In this document: one piece after another, positions 7,901 to 14,844 of the stretch
Layout: each line of letters starts with the position of its first letter
Numbering within the stretch: the first letter of the stretch is position 1
Assembly (NCBI GenBank): GCA_028383925.1
Contig: JAOEWO010000010.1
Coordinates: 1 to 64,000, forward strand
Direction: 5' to 3'
DNA from: Winogradskyella sp.
GTDB lineage: Bacteria; Bacteroidota; Bacteroidia; Flavobacteriales; Flavobacteriaceae
DNA: 64,000 nt
The notes under the pieces: model-generated
Told to the model about the DNA's origin: nothing
Database searches by the model: none
Seen by the model: only the letters and a program-made list of their open reading frames with translations
Made by a program: the position numbers and the translations under genes

Positions 7901-10559
7901 TTTCTATAAAAACTGGTGGTCTAATTCGGCTTCAGGAGATAAGGAGGCGGCGAAAATGTTAGTCTTTTCAACAGATAAAGACAAATACAATGTTGGAGAT
8001 ACAGCGAAACTCACCTTCCCTTCTGGAAGCGAAGGCAGAGCTTTAGTCAGTATAGAAAACGGCACTGAAGTATTGCAACACCAATGGGTAAAAACAAAGC
8101 CAGGCGAAACGACTATTGATATTTCGGTGACTGCTGAAATGGCTCCGAATGTGTTCATTAATATTTCATTATTACAACCACATGCCATCACCTCAAATGA
8201 TTTACCGATTCGTTTGTATGGTGTGATTCCGATGCTCGTAGAAAATCCGGAAACAAAGTTAGAACCTGTATTGAAGATGCCTGATGCCATTCAACCAGAA
8301 CAATCCTACGAGATAAAAGTATCTGAAAAGAACAACAAAGCCATGACCTATACCATTGCTGTTGTTGAAGAAGGTTTATTAGATTTAACCCGATTTAAAA
8401 CACCAAATGCTTGGGATAGTTTTTATGCGCGTGAAGCATTAGGAGTAAAAACTTGGGATATTTTTGATGACGTTATTGGAGCGTATTCTGGCAGTATCGA
8501 TCAAGTCTTTGCCATTGGTGGAGATGGAGCTGCAGCCAAAGGCAAAAACAAAAAAGCAAATCGTTTTAAACCAGTCGTGACGTATTTAGGACCGTTTCTT
8601 TTAGATGCTGGACAAACAAAAACGCACCAATTAAAAATGCCAAATTATGTTGGTGCTGTGCGCACAATGGTCGTTGCAGGAAACAGTGCAACTGAAGCTT
8701 ATGGTAGTGCAGAAAAATCAGTTCAAGTTAAAAAACCATTAATGGTTTTAGCCACCTTACCAAGAAAGTTAAGTCCTGGTGAAAAAGTAACATTACCAGT
8801 AACGGTTTTTGCCATGGAAAACAAAGTGAAAGACGTAACGCTTACCGTAAATGTAAGTGATGGTATTACTATAAAAGGTAATACATCACAGTCGCTTAAA
8901 TTCAGTAAACCAGATGAAAAAATGGTGTATTTTGAATTGGATGTTACCAAAGCAAAAGGCATCAACACCATAGAAGTTGTAGCTACAGGAAATGGCGAAA
9001 AGTCAACCTACAAAGTAGAGATTGATGTTGAAAATCCAAATCCTTTTACATCACGTGTTATAGATAGTGAATTACAAGCAAAGGCAAAACAAAGTCTAGA
9101 CATTACAACCTTTGGAGTCACCGGAACTAATTCGGCAACCGTAGAATTTTCAACATTGCCTCCAATGGATTTCACAAAGCGTATGGAATATTTAATTCGT
9201 TATCCACATGGTTGTGTAGAGCAAACTACATCTGGTGTATTTCCACAATTATTCTTAGCAGATATCTTTGACTTAACACCTCAAAAGAAACAGCAAGTAC
9301 AGCGTAATATTGAAAACGGTATTAGACGTTTAGGAGGTTTTCAAAACGCAAGTGGAGGTTTGGGCTATTGGATGGGCGAAAATACAGCCAATGATTGGGG
9401 CACAAGTTATGCTGGTCATTTTATGATTGAAGCTGAGCAAAAAGGGTTCATATTGCCATTAACCTTTAAAAGTAATTGGATTGCCTACCAAAGACAAGCG
9501 GCTCGTAATTGGAGACCAAGCTATAAAAGTTACCACAGTGATTTTGCACAAGCGTATCGTTTATATACTTTGGCTTTGGCTGGCGCACCAGACTTAGCAA
9601 GTATGAATCGCTTAAGAGAATTCAGCGAAATTTCTAACGATGCCAAATGGAGGTTAGCTGCTGCTTATGCTTTAGCAGGACAAAAAGAGGCTAGTGAATC
9701 CATTTCTAAAACGGCAAATATTGATTTTCAAAATGCTGAAGGAGATAATTACACCTACGGTTCGCTCTACAGAAATAGAGCTATGGCTTTAGAAACCATG
9801 TTGATTACCAATCATCCTAAGAAAACAGAATTGGCCAAATCCATTGCAAAATCTTTGACTAGCGATCGTTGGATGAGCACGCAAACCACAGCCTATAACT
9901 TATTAGCTATCGGTAAAATGATAACTCAAAATGGTGGTAAAGAATTAAAACTGACTTACACGATTAATGGAAAAACAGAAACCATTGATACCAAAAACGG
10001 CATTGCACAACGCAACATTCCTATTAACGAAGGAGTAAATAAAATGTCTATTTCGAACGGAAAAGATAATCTGGTTTATGTGCGTGTATTAAATTCGGGT
10101 AAGCTGAAACTTGGAGAAGAACTAGCAGAGCAACGTGGTTTCTCAATTTTAACAGTCTATAAAGATTTACAAGGCAATAAAATTGATGTCACCAAATTAC
10201 AACAAGGTCAGGATTTTGCGGCAACGGTTAGTATTTCTAACCTAACGAGAGATTATGTCAATGATGTGGCATTAACACAAATTTTCCCTTCAGGTTGGGA
10301 TATTGTAAACACACGTTTTACAGATTTTGGAGACACAACCGTAAGCACTGCGAGATATACAGATATTAGAGATGACCATGTTAATTTCTATTTCGATATG
10401 AATAGAAGTGGAAAATACGGCACCAAAACCTTTACTGTAATGCTAAATGCATCTTACTTAGGTACCTATTATTTACCCGGAGCTCAAGCCGAAGCCATGT
10501 ATGATAATGATGATTATTTGGTGCGAAATAAAGGAGAATGGGTTACTGTTGAGAAGTAA
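4971..10559 (+). CDS. Alpha-2-macroglobulin family lipoprotein with intact thioester motif
   Basis: This 1862-residue protein starts at ATG 4971, chosen over an in-frame TTG at 4896 because a lipoprotein signal follows directly (MNIKKHHILILILALVFSC). The order of segments matches bacterial alpha-2-macroglobulins: N-terminal MG domains, an MG2-like GERGVWRPGDSLFLTF, a bait-like middle, then the thioester domain with HGCVEQTTS. Cys1415 and Gln1418 are the thioester partners. Bacterial members sit in the periplasm and are thought to trap proteases that breach the outer membrane, often with PBP1C; here pbpC lies 4.3 kb downstream. An acidic, Tyr-rich insert (NENEYYDDYYDEYYEED, encoded near 6337-6395) is unusual. 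No close promoter motif was recognised. Confidence 0.88.
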   Translation: MNIKKHHILILILALVFSCKKKPVATDNIFKYRDYISYTTSGVVSVTAPIKINLAEEVVGWEAEQELDAGLISTQPYIQGRLKVLNKHTLLFTPDEALEPATEYGVTVKLGDIYKTIPAEFKNYTFQFKTITPSFSINTNKLQSYSKEWQYVLGQLRSSDVISLEDAKQLVSAKQNKKDLNLVWLEMPEPSKYFEFRIDSIKRQIEDSKIDVAWDGKAIKAENKGENFINIPGKNNFTITETQVIQNPEQHLSINFSDPLKKQQNFAGLVTIQNVKNPKYIVDGNVLKVYPDTKLVGAIKVDVFTGIKNTDGFKLKTAFTQTLTFEELKPQVRLISNGSILPNSSDLKFNFEAVNLSKVDVRIIKIFEDNVLQFLQENNMNSNNEHSIKQVGRRIAKETITLIQDKNQSTGEWKAYSIDLSKYIQADPGAIYRAEVGFKKDYSLYDCTSNSETTEINENEYYDDYYDEYYEEDFNVSENITEEEQELREERYWDNLTYSYRNTNYRYRDRENPCTDSYFNYGNRTVSLNLVSSDLGVIAKQGNDNTYFFAVTNILSTDPEANSKVTLYNYQQQELASGNTNKDGIIEIDAKKRAAFAIVTKDKSVSYVKLFDGNSLSLSKFDVSGNRLQRGLKGYIYGERGVWRPGDSLFLTFVLNDKANKLPKNHPVKLEITDPVGKLVYRKVSIDNINNFFDFTVPTSPDYKTGNYNAKVSVGGASFSKSLKIETVKPNRLKIKIDFEDDVLTNGKSLQGDLNVAWLHGAPAKNLKAEIKAKFTTSYAGFKGYKGYVFSDPTKIFSTEETNVFEGNLDADGKAKVNSKLNIGKNAPGMLTAQFLVRAFENGGDFSLDAFTMPYAPYESFVGLQSPKGNNYGSFFTDENQTFNIATVTADGKPIQRKKLEVKVYKIEWRWWWNSSYDNLSSYVSSNYHRPVQQYLVDTDTNGKASFKLNIPESDRGRYLIRVVDPVSGHATGRTAYFYKNWWSNSASGDKEAAKMLVFSTDKDKYNVGDTAKLTFPSGSEGRALVSIENGTEVLQHQWVKTKPGETTIDISVTAEMAPNVFINISLLQPHAITSNDLPIRLYGVIPMLVENPETKLEPVLKMPDAIQPEQSYEIKVSEKNNKAMTYTIAVVEEGLLDLTRFKTPNAWDSFYAREALGVKTWDIFDDVIGAYSGSIDQVFAIGGDGAAAKGKNKKANRFKPVVTYLGPFLLDAGQTKTHQLKMPNYVGAVRTMVVAGNSATEAYGSAEKSVQVKKPLMVLATLPRKLSPGEKVTLPVTVFAMENKVKDVTLTVNVSDGITIKGNTSQSLKFSKPDEKMVYFELDVTKAKGINTIEVVATGNGEKSTYKVEIDVENPNPFTSRVIDSELQAKAKQSLDITTFGVTGTNSATVEFSTLPPMDFTKRMEYLIRYPHGCVEQTTSGVFPQLFLADIFDLTPQKKQQVQRNIENGIRRLGGFQNASGGLGYWMGENTANDWGTSYAGHFMIEAEQKGFILPLTFKSNWIAYQRQAARNWRPSYKSYHSDFAQAYRLYTLALAGAPDLASMNRLREFSEISNDAKWRLAAAYALAGQKEASESISKTANIDFQNAEGDNYTYGSLYRNRAMALETMLITNHPKKTELAKSIAKSLTSDRWMSTQTTAYNLLAIGKMITQNGGKELKLTYTINGKTETIDTKNGIAQRNIPINEGVNKMSISNGKDNLVYVRVLNSGKLKLGEELAEQRGFSILTVYKDLQGNKIDVTKLQQGQDFAATVSISNLTRDYVNDVALTQIFPSGWDIVNTRFTDFGDTTVSTARYTDIRDDHVNFYFDMNRSGKYGTKTFTVMLNASYLGTYYLPGAQAEAMYDNDDYLVRNKGEWVTVEK

Positions 10560-10586
10560 CTTGAAGGAGACCTCATGAATAGAACC

Positions 10587-10677
10587 GTCATTGCGAGCGA
10601 AGCCTGGCAATCTCATCAAGTTTAGTACAAACAACAAACAGATTGCCACAGCTGAAAAAAATCAGCTTCGCAATGAC
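10587..10677. repeat. Imperfect inverted repeat (GTCATTGCGAGCGAAGC type)
   Basis: GTCATTGCGAGCGAAGCCTG followed by GCAATCT (from 10587) is mirrored by GATTGCCACAGC and CAGCTTCGCAATGAC (ending 10677). The termini are exactly complementary, with a mismatched central stretch. This kind of repeat (starting CGTCATTGCGAG) is known from intergenic regions of many bacteria. It lies just after the alpha-2-macroglobulin stop codon. Confidence 0.7.
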
Positions 10678-10701
10678 AATATAAATCAAAAATAACCTAG
10701 A

Positions 10702-10750
10702 TACTGAACCAAGTTCAGTATAAACTAAAACTTGTCGGTCGACAGACAAG
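10702..10750. repeat. Two small palindromes
   Basis: TACTGAAC (10702-10709) pairs with GTTCAGTA (10713-10720) across a 3-base loop. The stretch 10731-10750 is a near-palindrome centred on GTCGAC, with CTTGTC and GACAAG arms. Both lie in the 244-base spacer before the SH3 gene; no promoter could be assigned there. Confidence 0.5.
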
Positions 10751-10803
10751 AACTCTAAGAAAAACTAAACCGCTAAAATGTTTAACTTAAAAACCCAAAA
10801 CAA

Positions 10804-11655
10804 ATGAAAAATTTAAAAAAAATTTTAGCGATTGCATTAGTATTCAATTTAGCACTATTAACTGCACAACAAGAAGCTTATGTCGCCGCAGAAAGTGGCT
10901 TATCACTTAGAGATCAACCCGATATTACTGGAAAAATGCTAAGTAAATTAGCTTACGGAGAAGCCATTGGAGTCTTAGAAGAAACCGATAAAAGCTTGGT
11001 GGTATTAGATGGCGGAGAGAAAATTAGTGGAAGATGGGTAAAGGTGGAAACTAAAAACCATATTGGTTATGTATTTAACGGCTACTTATCTAAAAATAAA
11101 TATGAAAAAGGCATAGAGTTACATCATACAGGTATAGAAATTCGACTTAAAAACCTAAAAAGTAATGATGAGTCTATTATTTATCCGCTTTTTGAAAAAG
11201 ATAGTATTTCTGTGGGTGTAGAATTAGGCGATAGCCCAGAAGGTAAGACGTTGGTTATAAATAATAAAATTTATAAGAGGGTTAGTATATTTCAACGCTA
11301 TGAAAACAGTTTCTCTTTTATGAGTGCAGATGCAAATTGTAGTACTAACGAGTGGAAACAATTTGATACTGAGTGGAAGCCTATAAAACAACTAAAATCT
11401 AATCGTTTTGAAACTTTAACTTATTCTGAAGATGATTGGAAAGATTTTATTGAAAAAGCTACAAAAGATCTAAAAGATGATGTTATTGATAAGTGTGGAG
11501 ACGATTGGTTTACCTATGTTAAAACAATAAAAAACATAAAAGATTTTCCGGTTAGTGTGACTACAAATCGTGTTTTTATTAAATTTATTTTGACAGATTC
11601 TGAAGACAAAATCACTGAAAAAATAATTGAATTTAAGATACCTGAAGGCTCTTAA
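10804..11655 (+). CDS. Secreted SH3-domain protein of unknown function
   Basis: This 283-residue protein has a signal peptide (MKNLKKILAIALVFNLALLTAQ). Residues ~23-98 form a bacterial SH3 (SH3b) domain: SGLSLRDQPDITGKMLSKLAYGE, then GRWVKVETKNHIGYVFNGYL. The SLRDQP and GYVFNGYLS strands are the standard SH3b marks. SH3b domains usually bind peptidoglycan or peptide stems, which would fit a periplasmic role near the envelope genes on either side. The remaining ~180 residues are charged and not recognised. Confidence 0.7.
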   Translation: MKNLKKILAIALVFNLALLTAQQEAYVAAESGLSLRDQPDITGKMLSKLAYGEAIGVLEETDKSLVVLDGGEKISGRWVKVETKNHIGYVFNGYLSKNKYEKGIELHHTGIEIRLKNLKSNDESIIYPLFEKDSISVGVELGDSPEGKTLVINNKIYKRVSIFQRYENSFSFMSADANCSTNEWKQFDTEWKPIKQLKSNRFETLTYSEDDWKDFIEKATKDLKDDVIDKCGDDWFTYVKTIKNIKDFPVSVTTNRVFIKFILTDSEDKITEKIIEFKIPEGS

Positions 11656-11661
11656 CAATTT

Positions 11662-11743
11662 ACACCCCTAAAGTCCCCTCAAGGGGACAATAGCACCTAA
11701 GTTAATTTCTAGGATTGTCCCCTTAAGGGGACTTTAGGGGTGT
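11662..11743. repeat. Long inverted repeat, probably also a transcription terminator
   Basis: The 30-base arms 11662-11691 and 11714-11743 are complementary at 29 of 30 positions, with a 22-base loop. Each arm is itself palindromic around GTCCCC/GGGGAC. The outer part (CCCCTAAAG) resembles the CCCTAAAGGG core at 2868 and 3370. A short T-run follows at 11743-11747, so it could terminate the SH3 gene. Confidence 0.8.
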
Positions 11744-11773
11744 TTTTATAAAAATTAGATTTTAACTAAAAAA

Positions 11774-11791
11774 TTCCCGTTTTCATGGGAA
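11774..11791. repeat. Small hairpin before the ABM-like gene
   Basis: TTCCC (11774-11778) pairs with GGGAA (11787-11791). A similar TTCC/GGAA hairpin occurs at 40786-40803. It lies 6 bases before the start codon and may affect ribosome access; a role is not shown. Confidence 0.3.
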
Positions 11792-11797
11792 ATAAAT

Positions 11798-12157
11798 ATG
11801 AAAAACTTTAAACCCTATTACGTCGTAATTTTTACATCAACACAAACAGAATACACTGCTGGTTATATTGAAATGGCTAACAAAATGGAAACCTTAGCCA
11901 AACAGCAAAAAGGTTACTTAGGTATTGATAGTGCAAGAAACGAGAAGTCATCTAAGCTTAGTCATGCTTTAGGTATTACTGTAAGTTATTGGAAAAGTTT
12001 AGAGGCTATAAAAAATTGGAAAGCAAATACACAACATCTATTTGCACAACAAAAAGGACGAGAACAATGGTACAACTGGTATAACGTAAAAATTTGTAAA
12101 GTAGAGCGCGAATACGAATTTAGTTTAGATGATGCTAAATCTAGTTCTTTAATGTAA
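11798..12157 (+). CDS. Antibiotic biosynthesis monooxygenase (ABM)-like protein
   Basis: This 119-residue soluble protein has the dimeric alpha/beta-barrel pattern. A first strand (YYVVIFTSTQ) is followed by a helix (MANKMETLAKQQKGYLGIDSAR), where the GYLGIDSAR segment is typical of ABM-domain proteins. The strand LGITVSYWKSLEAIKNWKAN and a final helix with HLFAQQKGREQWYNWYNV follow. Members range from quinol monooxygenases to stress proteins of unknown substrate, so function stays open. Its 3' end overlaps the convergent T9SS cargo gene by 17 bases. Confidence 0.72.
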   Translation: MKNFKPYYVVIFTSTQTEYTAGYIEMANKMETLAKQQKGYLGIDSARNEKSSKLSHALGITVSYWKSLEAIKNWKANTQHLFAQQKGREQWYNWYNVKICKVEREYEFSLDDAKSSSLM

Positions 12158-14765
12158 AATGCCCTTTAAATTCTTGCCCTTCAATTTTTATAACGTACCA
12201 ATAATCTGAAGTTGGTAAACGGTTATTATTAAACGTTCCGTCCCAATTGACATTTCTATTAATTGCTGAGAATAGAAGTTTACCGTAACGATCAAAAATA
12301 TAAACCTCGGAAGTCAGGAAAAACTCTAAAATATTTAAAGAGAAAAAATCATTAACACCATCTGCATTTGGTGTTATAAATTTAGGTATAAAAAAATGTA
12401 AATGCTGTTGCGTAATTATAGTATCACAAACCGATGACTTAACATATACAGTATATAACCCACTAATTATATTGCTAAATATATTACTAGTTTGAAAATC
12501 TTCACCATTTAATGAATATAGATAATCAACTGAATTAAGAAGATTGACAATTATAGTGCTTCCGTCTGATACGACACTTTCAATAATTGGGTTTTCAATT
12601 GCTGCTACAACAAACGTTATTATTTCTGTAAAGCAACCGTCGGTAATTTGAACCTCATAACTACCAGCTGCATCAATGGTTACAGATGATGTCATTGCAC
12701 CAGTATTCCAATTGTAAGTTGGGCTAATTATTGACGATGTTGCCTGTAGAAGTAGTGTTTCATTTTCGCAAAGTGATAAAAATTCTTCTCTAGAATCTAA
12801 GGGTTGGGTCCCTGTAATTTCCCAAGTACAATTAGCATTATCAAAAACTGCTACTTGCCAACATAATAAATTAGTAGGCTCTAATGGTTGAGTTCCTGAC
12901 ACTTCCCAAGCACAAGATAAGTCATTGAAAGTAGCCGTCTCCCAACACTCTAAATTTGATGGCACTGTAGGTTGTGTACCTAAAATATCCCAATTACATG
13001 TTGTTGTATTAAACGTTGTTGTTTGCCAGCATTCTAAATTAGTTGGTGCTAAGGGTTGTGTGCCAGAGACATCCCAAGCACAGGTTACATTATTAAATAT
13101 TGGTATTTGCCAGCATTCTAAACCAGTTGGTTGCATCGGTTGTACACCTATAATATCCCATGTACACGTCGTGTTATTAAATGCAGTTGTCTCCCAACAT
13201 GCAATAGCTGGTTGTACTGGTTGCGTACCAGATATTTCCCAAACACATGTGGTATTATTAAAAGTTGTTATTTCCCAACACTCAAGATTGGTTGGTGCTA
13301 TTGGCTGAGTTCCTGTTATATCCCAAGCACATGTTATGGTATTAAATGTTGCGGTCTCCCAACATTCTATAGTTGGCTGCAACGGTTGCGCACCTATAAT
13401 ATCCCAACTACAAGTAGTGGTATTAAATTGTGTGGTTTCCCAACATTCTAAAACAGGTTGTACAGGTTGTGCACCTGTAATGTCCCAAACACAAGTTATA
13501 TTATTAAACGTAGCGGTCTCCCAACATTCTATAGTTGGCTGTAACGGTTGTGTACCTGTAATATCCCAAGTACAAGTAGTGGTATTAAATTGTGTGGTTT
13601 CCCAACATTCTAAAACAGGCTGTACAGGTTGTGTACCAGCAATGTCCCAAACACAAGTTGTATTGTTAAACGTTGCAGTTTCCCAACATTCTAAAACGGG
13701 CTGTATAGGCTGAGTACCTGTTACCGTCCAACTACAAGTTGCATCACTAAATGTAGCAATTTCCCAACACGCTATGACTGGTTGTGCTGGTGCTTGTGCT
13801 ATATTTATCTGGTATATATCGGAGAATGTAATACAATCTTCGTTATTTAAATTAACTGCAATCTCAGCAACTTTAGCTCTGTAAAGTGATGTTGTTGTCA
13901 CCCCTGTTAAAGTAAGAGCAGCATTACTTTCCCCAACCAAGTCTACCCAATTAATACCATCATTGCTAACTTGCCATTGATAAAAATGGCTACTAAACAC
14001 GGCATTATCTGGTATAGCCGTTATAGTCTCAATAAACGGAGTTTGACTACTACATAAAGAAACGGTATTATTAGTTGTAGAATCTTCAACTGTTATAGCG
14101 TCACCACAACTCTTAAATACAATATCGTCTATCGCTAAATCATTACCACAACCACCAACACCATTATTAATAATCTTTAATATTACAGATGTTTGTGCAG
14201 GTAGCGTTTGAAAAACCAAACCATACTGTTGCCAAGCTGGTGCAACCGTACCAAATATACTACCTGTATTACCACTAGCTAATAGATTTGTATCTGTTAT
14301 ATCCCAAATTTCGAATCTAACATTTACCGGAATTCCATTTCCACCACAACCAGAACTTGGTAATATATTCATTAACCAAGACGAAAATTCGTAAGTCGTA
14401 TTTTCACAAAGTCCGTTTATATTTGTCTTATAAAATTCTCCAGTAGTAAAACTTGCATTAACTATTAATGCTTTTCCGTTGGTATCGCCAGGAGTGTGAT
14501 CGCTAGGCATATTCCATCCAAAAGAAAAAGTACTGCTACCAACAGTATAACTACCGTCTTGTGGCCCATTGGTCCCTACAAAATTATAAGTTGTTGTACC
14601 AACCGGTAATTGTGGTCCATAATTCGTTCCTGTACCAAAGTCTTCCGTAAATATAGGATCACCAGAATTACCTTGACAGAATCCTAACTGCGCATGTAAT
14701 CCTTTTGTAAAAAAAGAAATACAAAGAAATATGAGTACCTTATGATCTAATAAAGAGTTTTGCAC
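12141..14765 (-). CDS. T9SS type B cargo protein with twelve CW-type tandem repeats
   Basis: A GTG start at 14765 gives a clean signal peptide (HKVLIFLCISFFTKGLHAQ) and sits just after a promoter-like pair. The longer frame from ATG 14846 would overlap the pbpC start codon. The 874-residue product has an N-terminal jelly-roll-like domain (FTEDFGTGTNYGPQLP to DLAIDDIVFKSCG) and an Ig-like segment. Twelve tandem ~27-residue repeats of the form CWETATFNNTTCVWDITGTQ follow. The C-terminus is the gliding-motility-associated type B sorting domain (FIPKFITPNADGVNDFF, VYIFDRYGKLLF, YWYVIKIEG, FTLKN), which directs type IX secretion. Each repeat carries two cysteines, which suggests disulfide-stabilised units in a surface adhesin-like protein. 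Confidence 0.85.
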   Translation of the reverse strand: MQNSLLDHKVLIFLCISFFTKGLHAQLGFCQGNSGDPIFTEDFGTGTNYGPQLPVGTTTYNFVGTNGPQDGSYTVGSSTFSFGWNMPSDHTPGDTNGKALIVNASFTTGEFYKTNINGLCENTTYEFSSWLMNILPSSGCGGNGIPVNVRFEIWDITDTNLLASGNTGSIFGTVAPAWQQYGLVFQTLPAQTSVILKIINNGVGGCGNDLAIDDIVFKSCGDAITVEDSTTNNTVSLCSSQTPFIETITAIPDNAVFSSHFYQWQVSNDGINWVDLVGESNAALTLTGVTTTSLYRAKVAEIAVNLNNEDCITFSDIYQINIAQAPAQPVIACWEIATFSDATCSWTVTGTQPIQPVLECWETATFNNTTCVWDIAGTQPVQPVLECWETTQFNTTTCTWDITGTQPLQPTIECWETATFNNITCVWDITGAQPVQPVLECWETTQFNTTTCSWDIIGAQPLQPTIECWETATFNTITCAWDITGTQPIAPTNLECWEITTFNNTTCVWEISGTQPVQPAIACWETTAFNNTTCTWDIIGVQPMQPTGLECWQIPIFNNVTCAWDVSGTQPLAPTNLECWQTTTFNTTTCNWDILGTQPTVPSNLECWETATFNDLSCAWEVSGTQPLEPTNLLCWQVAVFDNANCTWEITGTQPLDSREEFLSLCENETLLLQATSSIISPTYNWNTGAMTSSVTIDAAGSYEVQITDGCFTEIITFVVAAIENPIIESVVSDGSTIIVNLLNSVDYLYSLNGEDFQTSNIFSNIISGLYTVYVKSSVCDTIITQQHLHFFIPKFITPNADGVNDFFSLNILEFFLTSEVYIFDRYGKLLFSAINRNVNWDGTFNNNRLPTSDYWYVIKIEGQEFKGHFTLKN
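12797..13772 (-). repeat. Twelve in-frame 81-84-bp tandem repeats
   Basis: These encode the CW repeats of the T9SS cargo protein. Each unit has CW at the start, a second Cys about ten residues on, then W-[DE]-[IV]-x-G-x-QP and a P-rich linker. Units 2, 4 and 6 (ETATF type) alternate with 3 and 5 (ETTQF type), which suggests duplication of two-unit blocks. Confidence 0.85.
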
Positions 14766-14768
14766 GTT

Positions 14769-14798
14769 TAAATATATATATAAATAGGTGTAACCAAA
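14769..14798 (-). promoter_or_regulatory. Promoter of the T9SS cargo gene
   Basis: On the minus strand, TTTG (14798-14795) is followed after 18 bases by TATATTTA (14776-14769), close to the Bacteroidota TTG / TAnnTTTG pattern. The -7 box ends three bases before the GTG at 14765, so the transcript would be leaderless or nearly so. Confidence 0.5.
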
Positions 14799-14828
14799 CA
14801 CAGTTTTCGATGATCGGACACTTAAACT

Positions 14829-14836
14829 TAATTTTG
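14829..14836 (+). promoter_or_regulatory. -7 box of pbpC
   Basis: TAATTTTG matches TAnnTTTG and lies 8 bases before the pbpC ATG. A TTTC at 14805-14808 is a weak -33 candidate. The short distance implies a very short leader. Confidence 0.5.
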
Positions 14837-14844
14837 TATGGCAC

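Noticed and set aside
12925-13713. Plus-strand open frames opposite the CW repeats
   Set aside because: They are mirror frames created by the tandem repeat; they have no signal peptide, promoter or recognisable domain.
12797-13772. CRISPR array
   Set aside because: The repeats are 81-84 bp, contiguous, in frame and coding (CW repeats); there are no spacers or cas genes.
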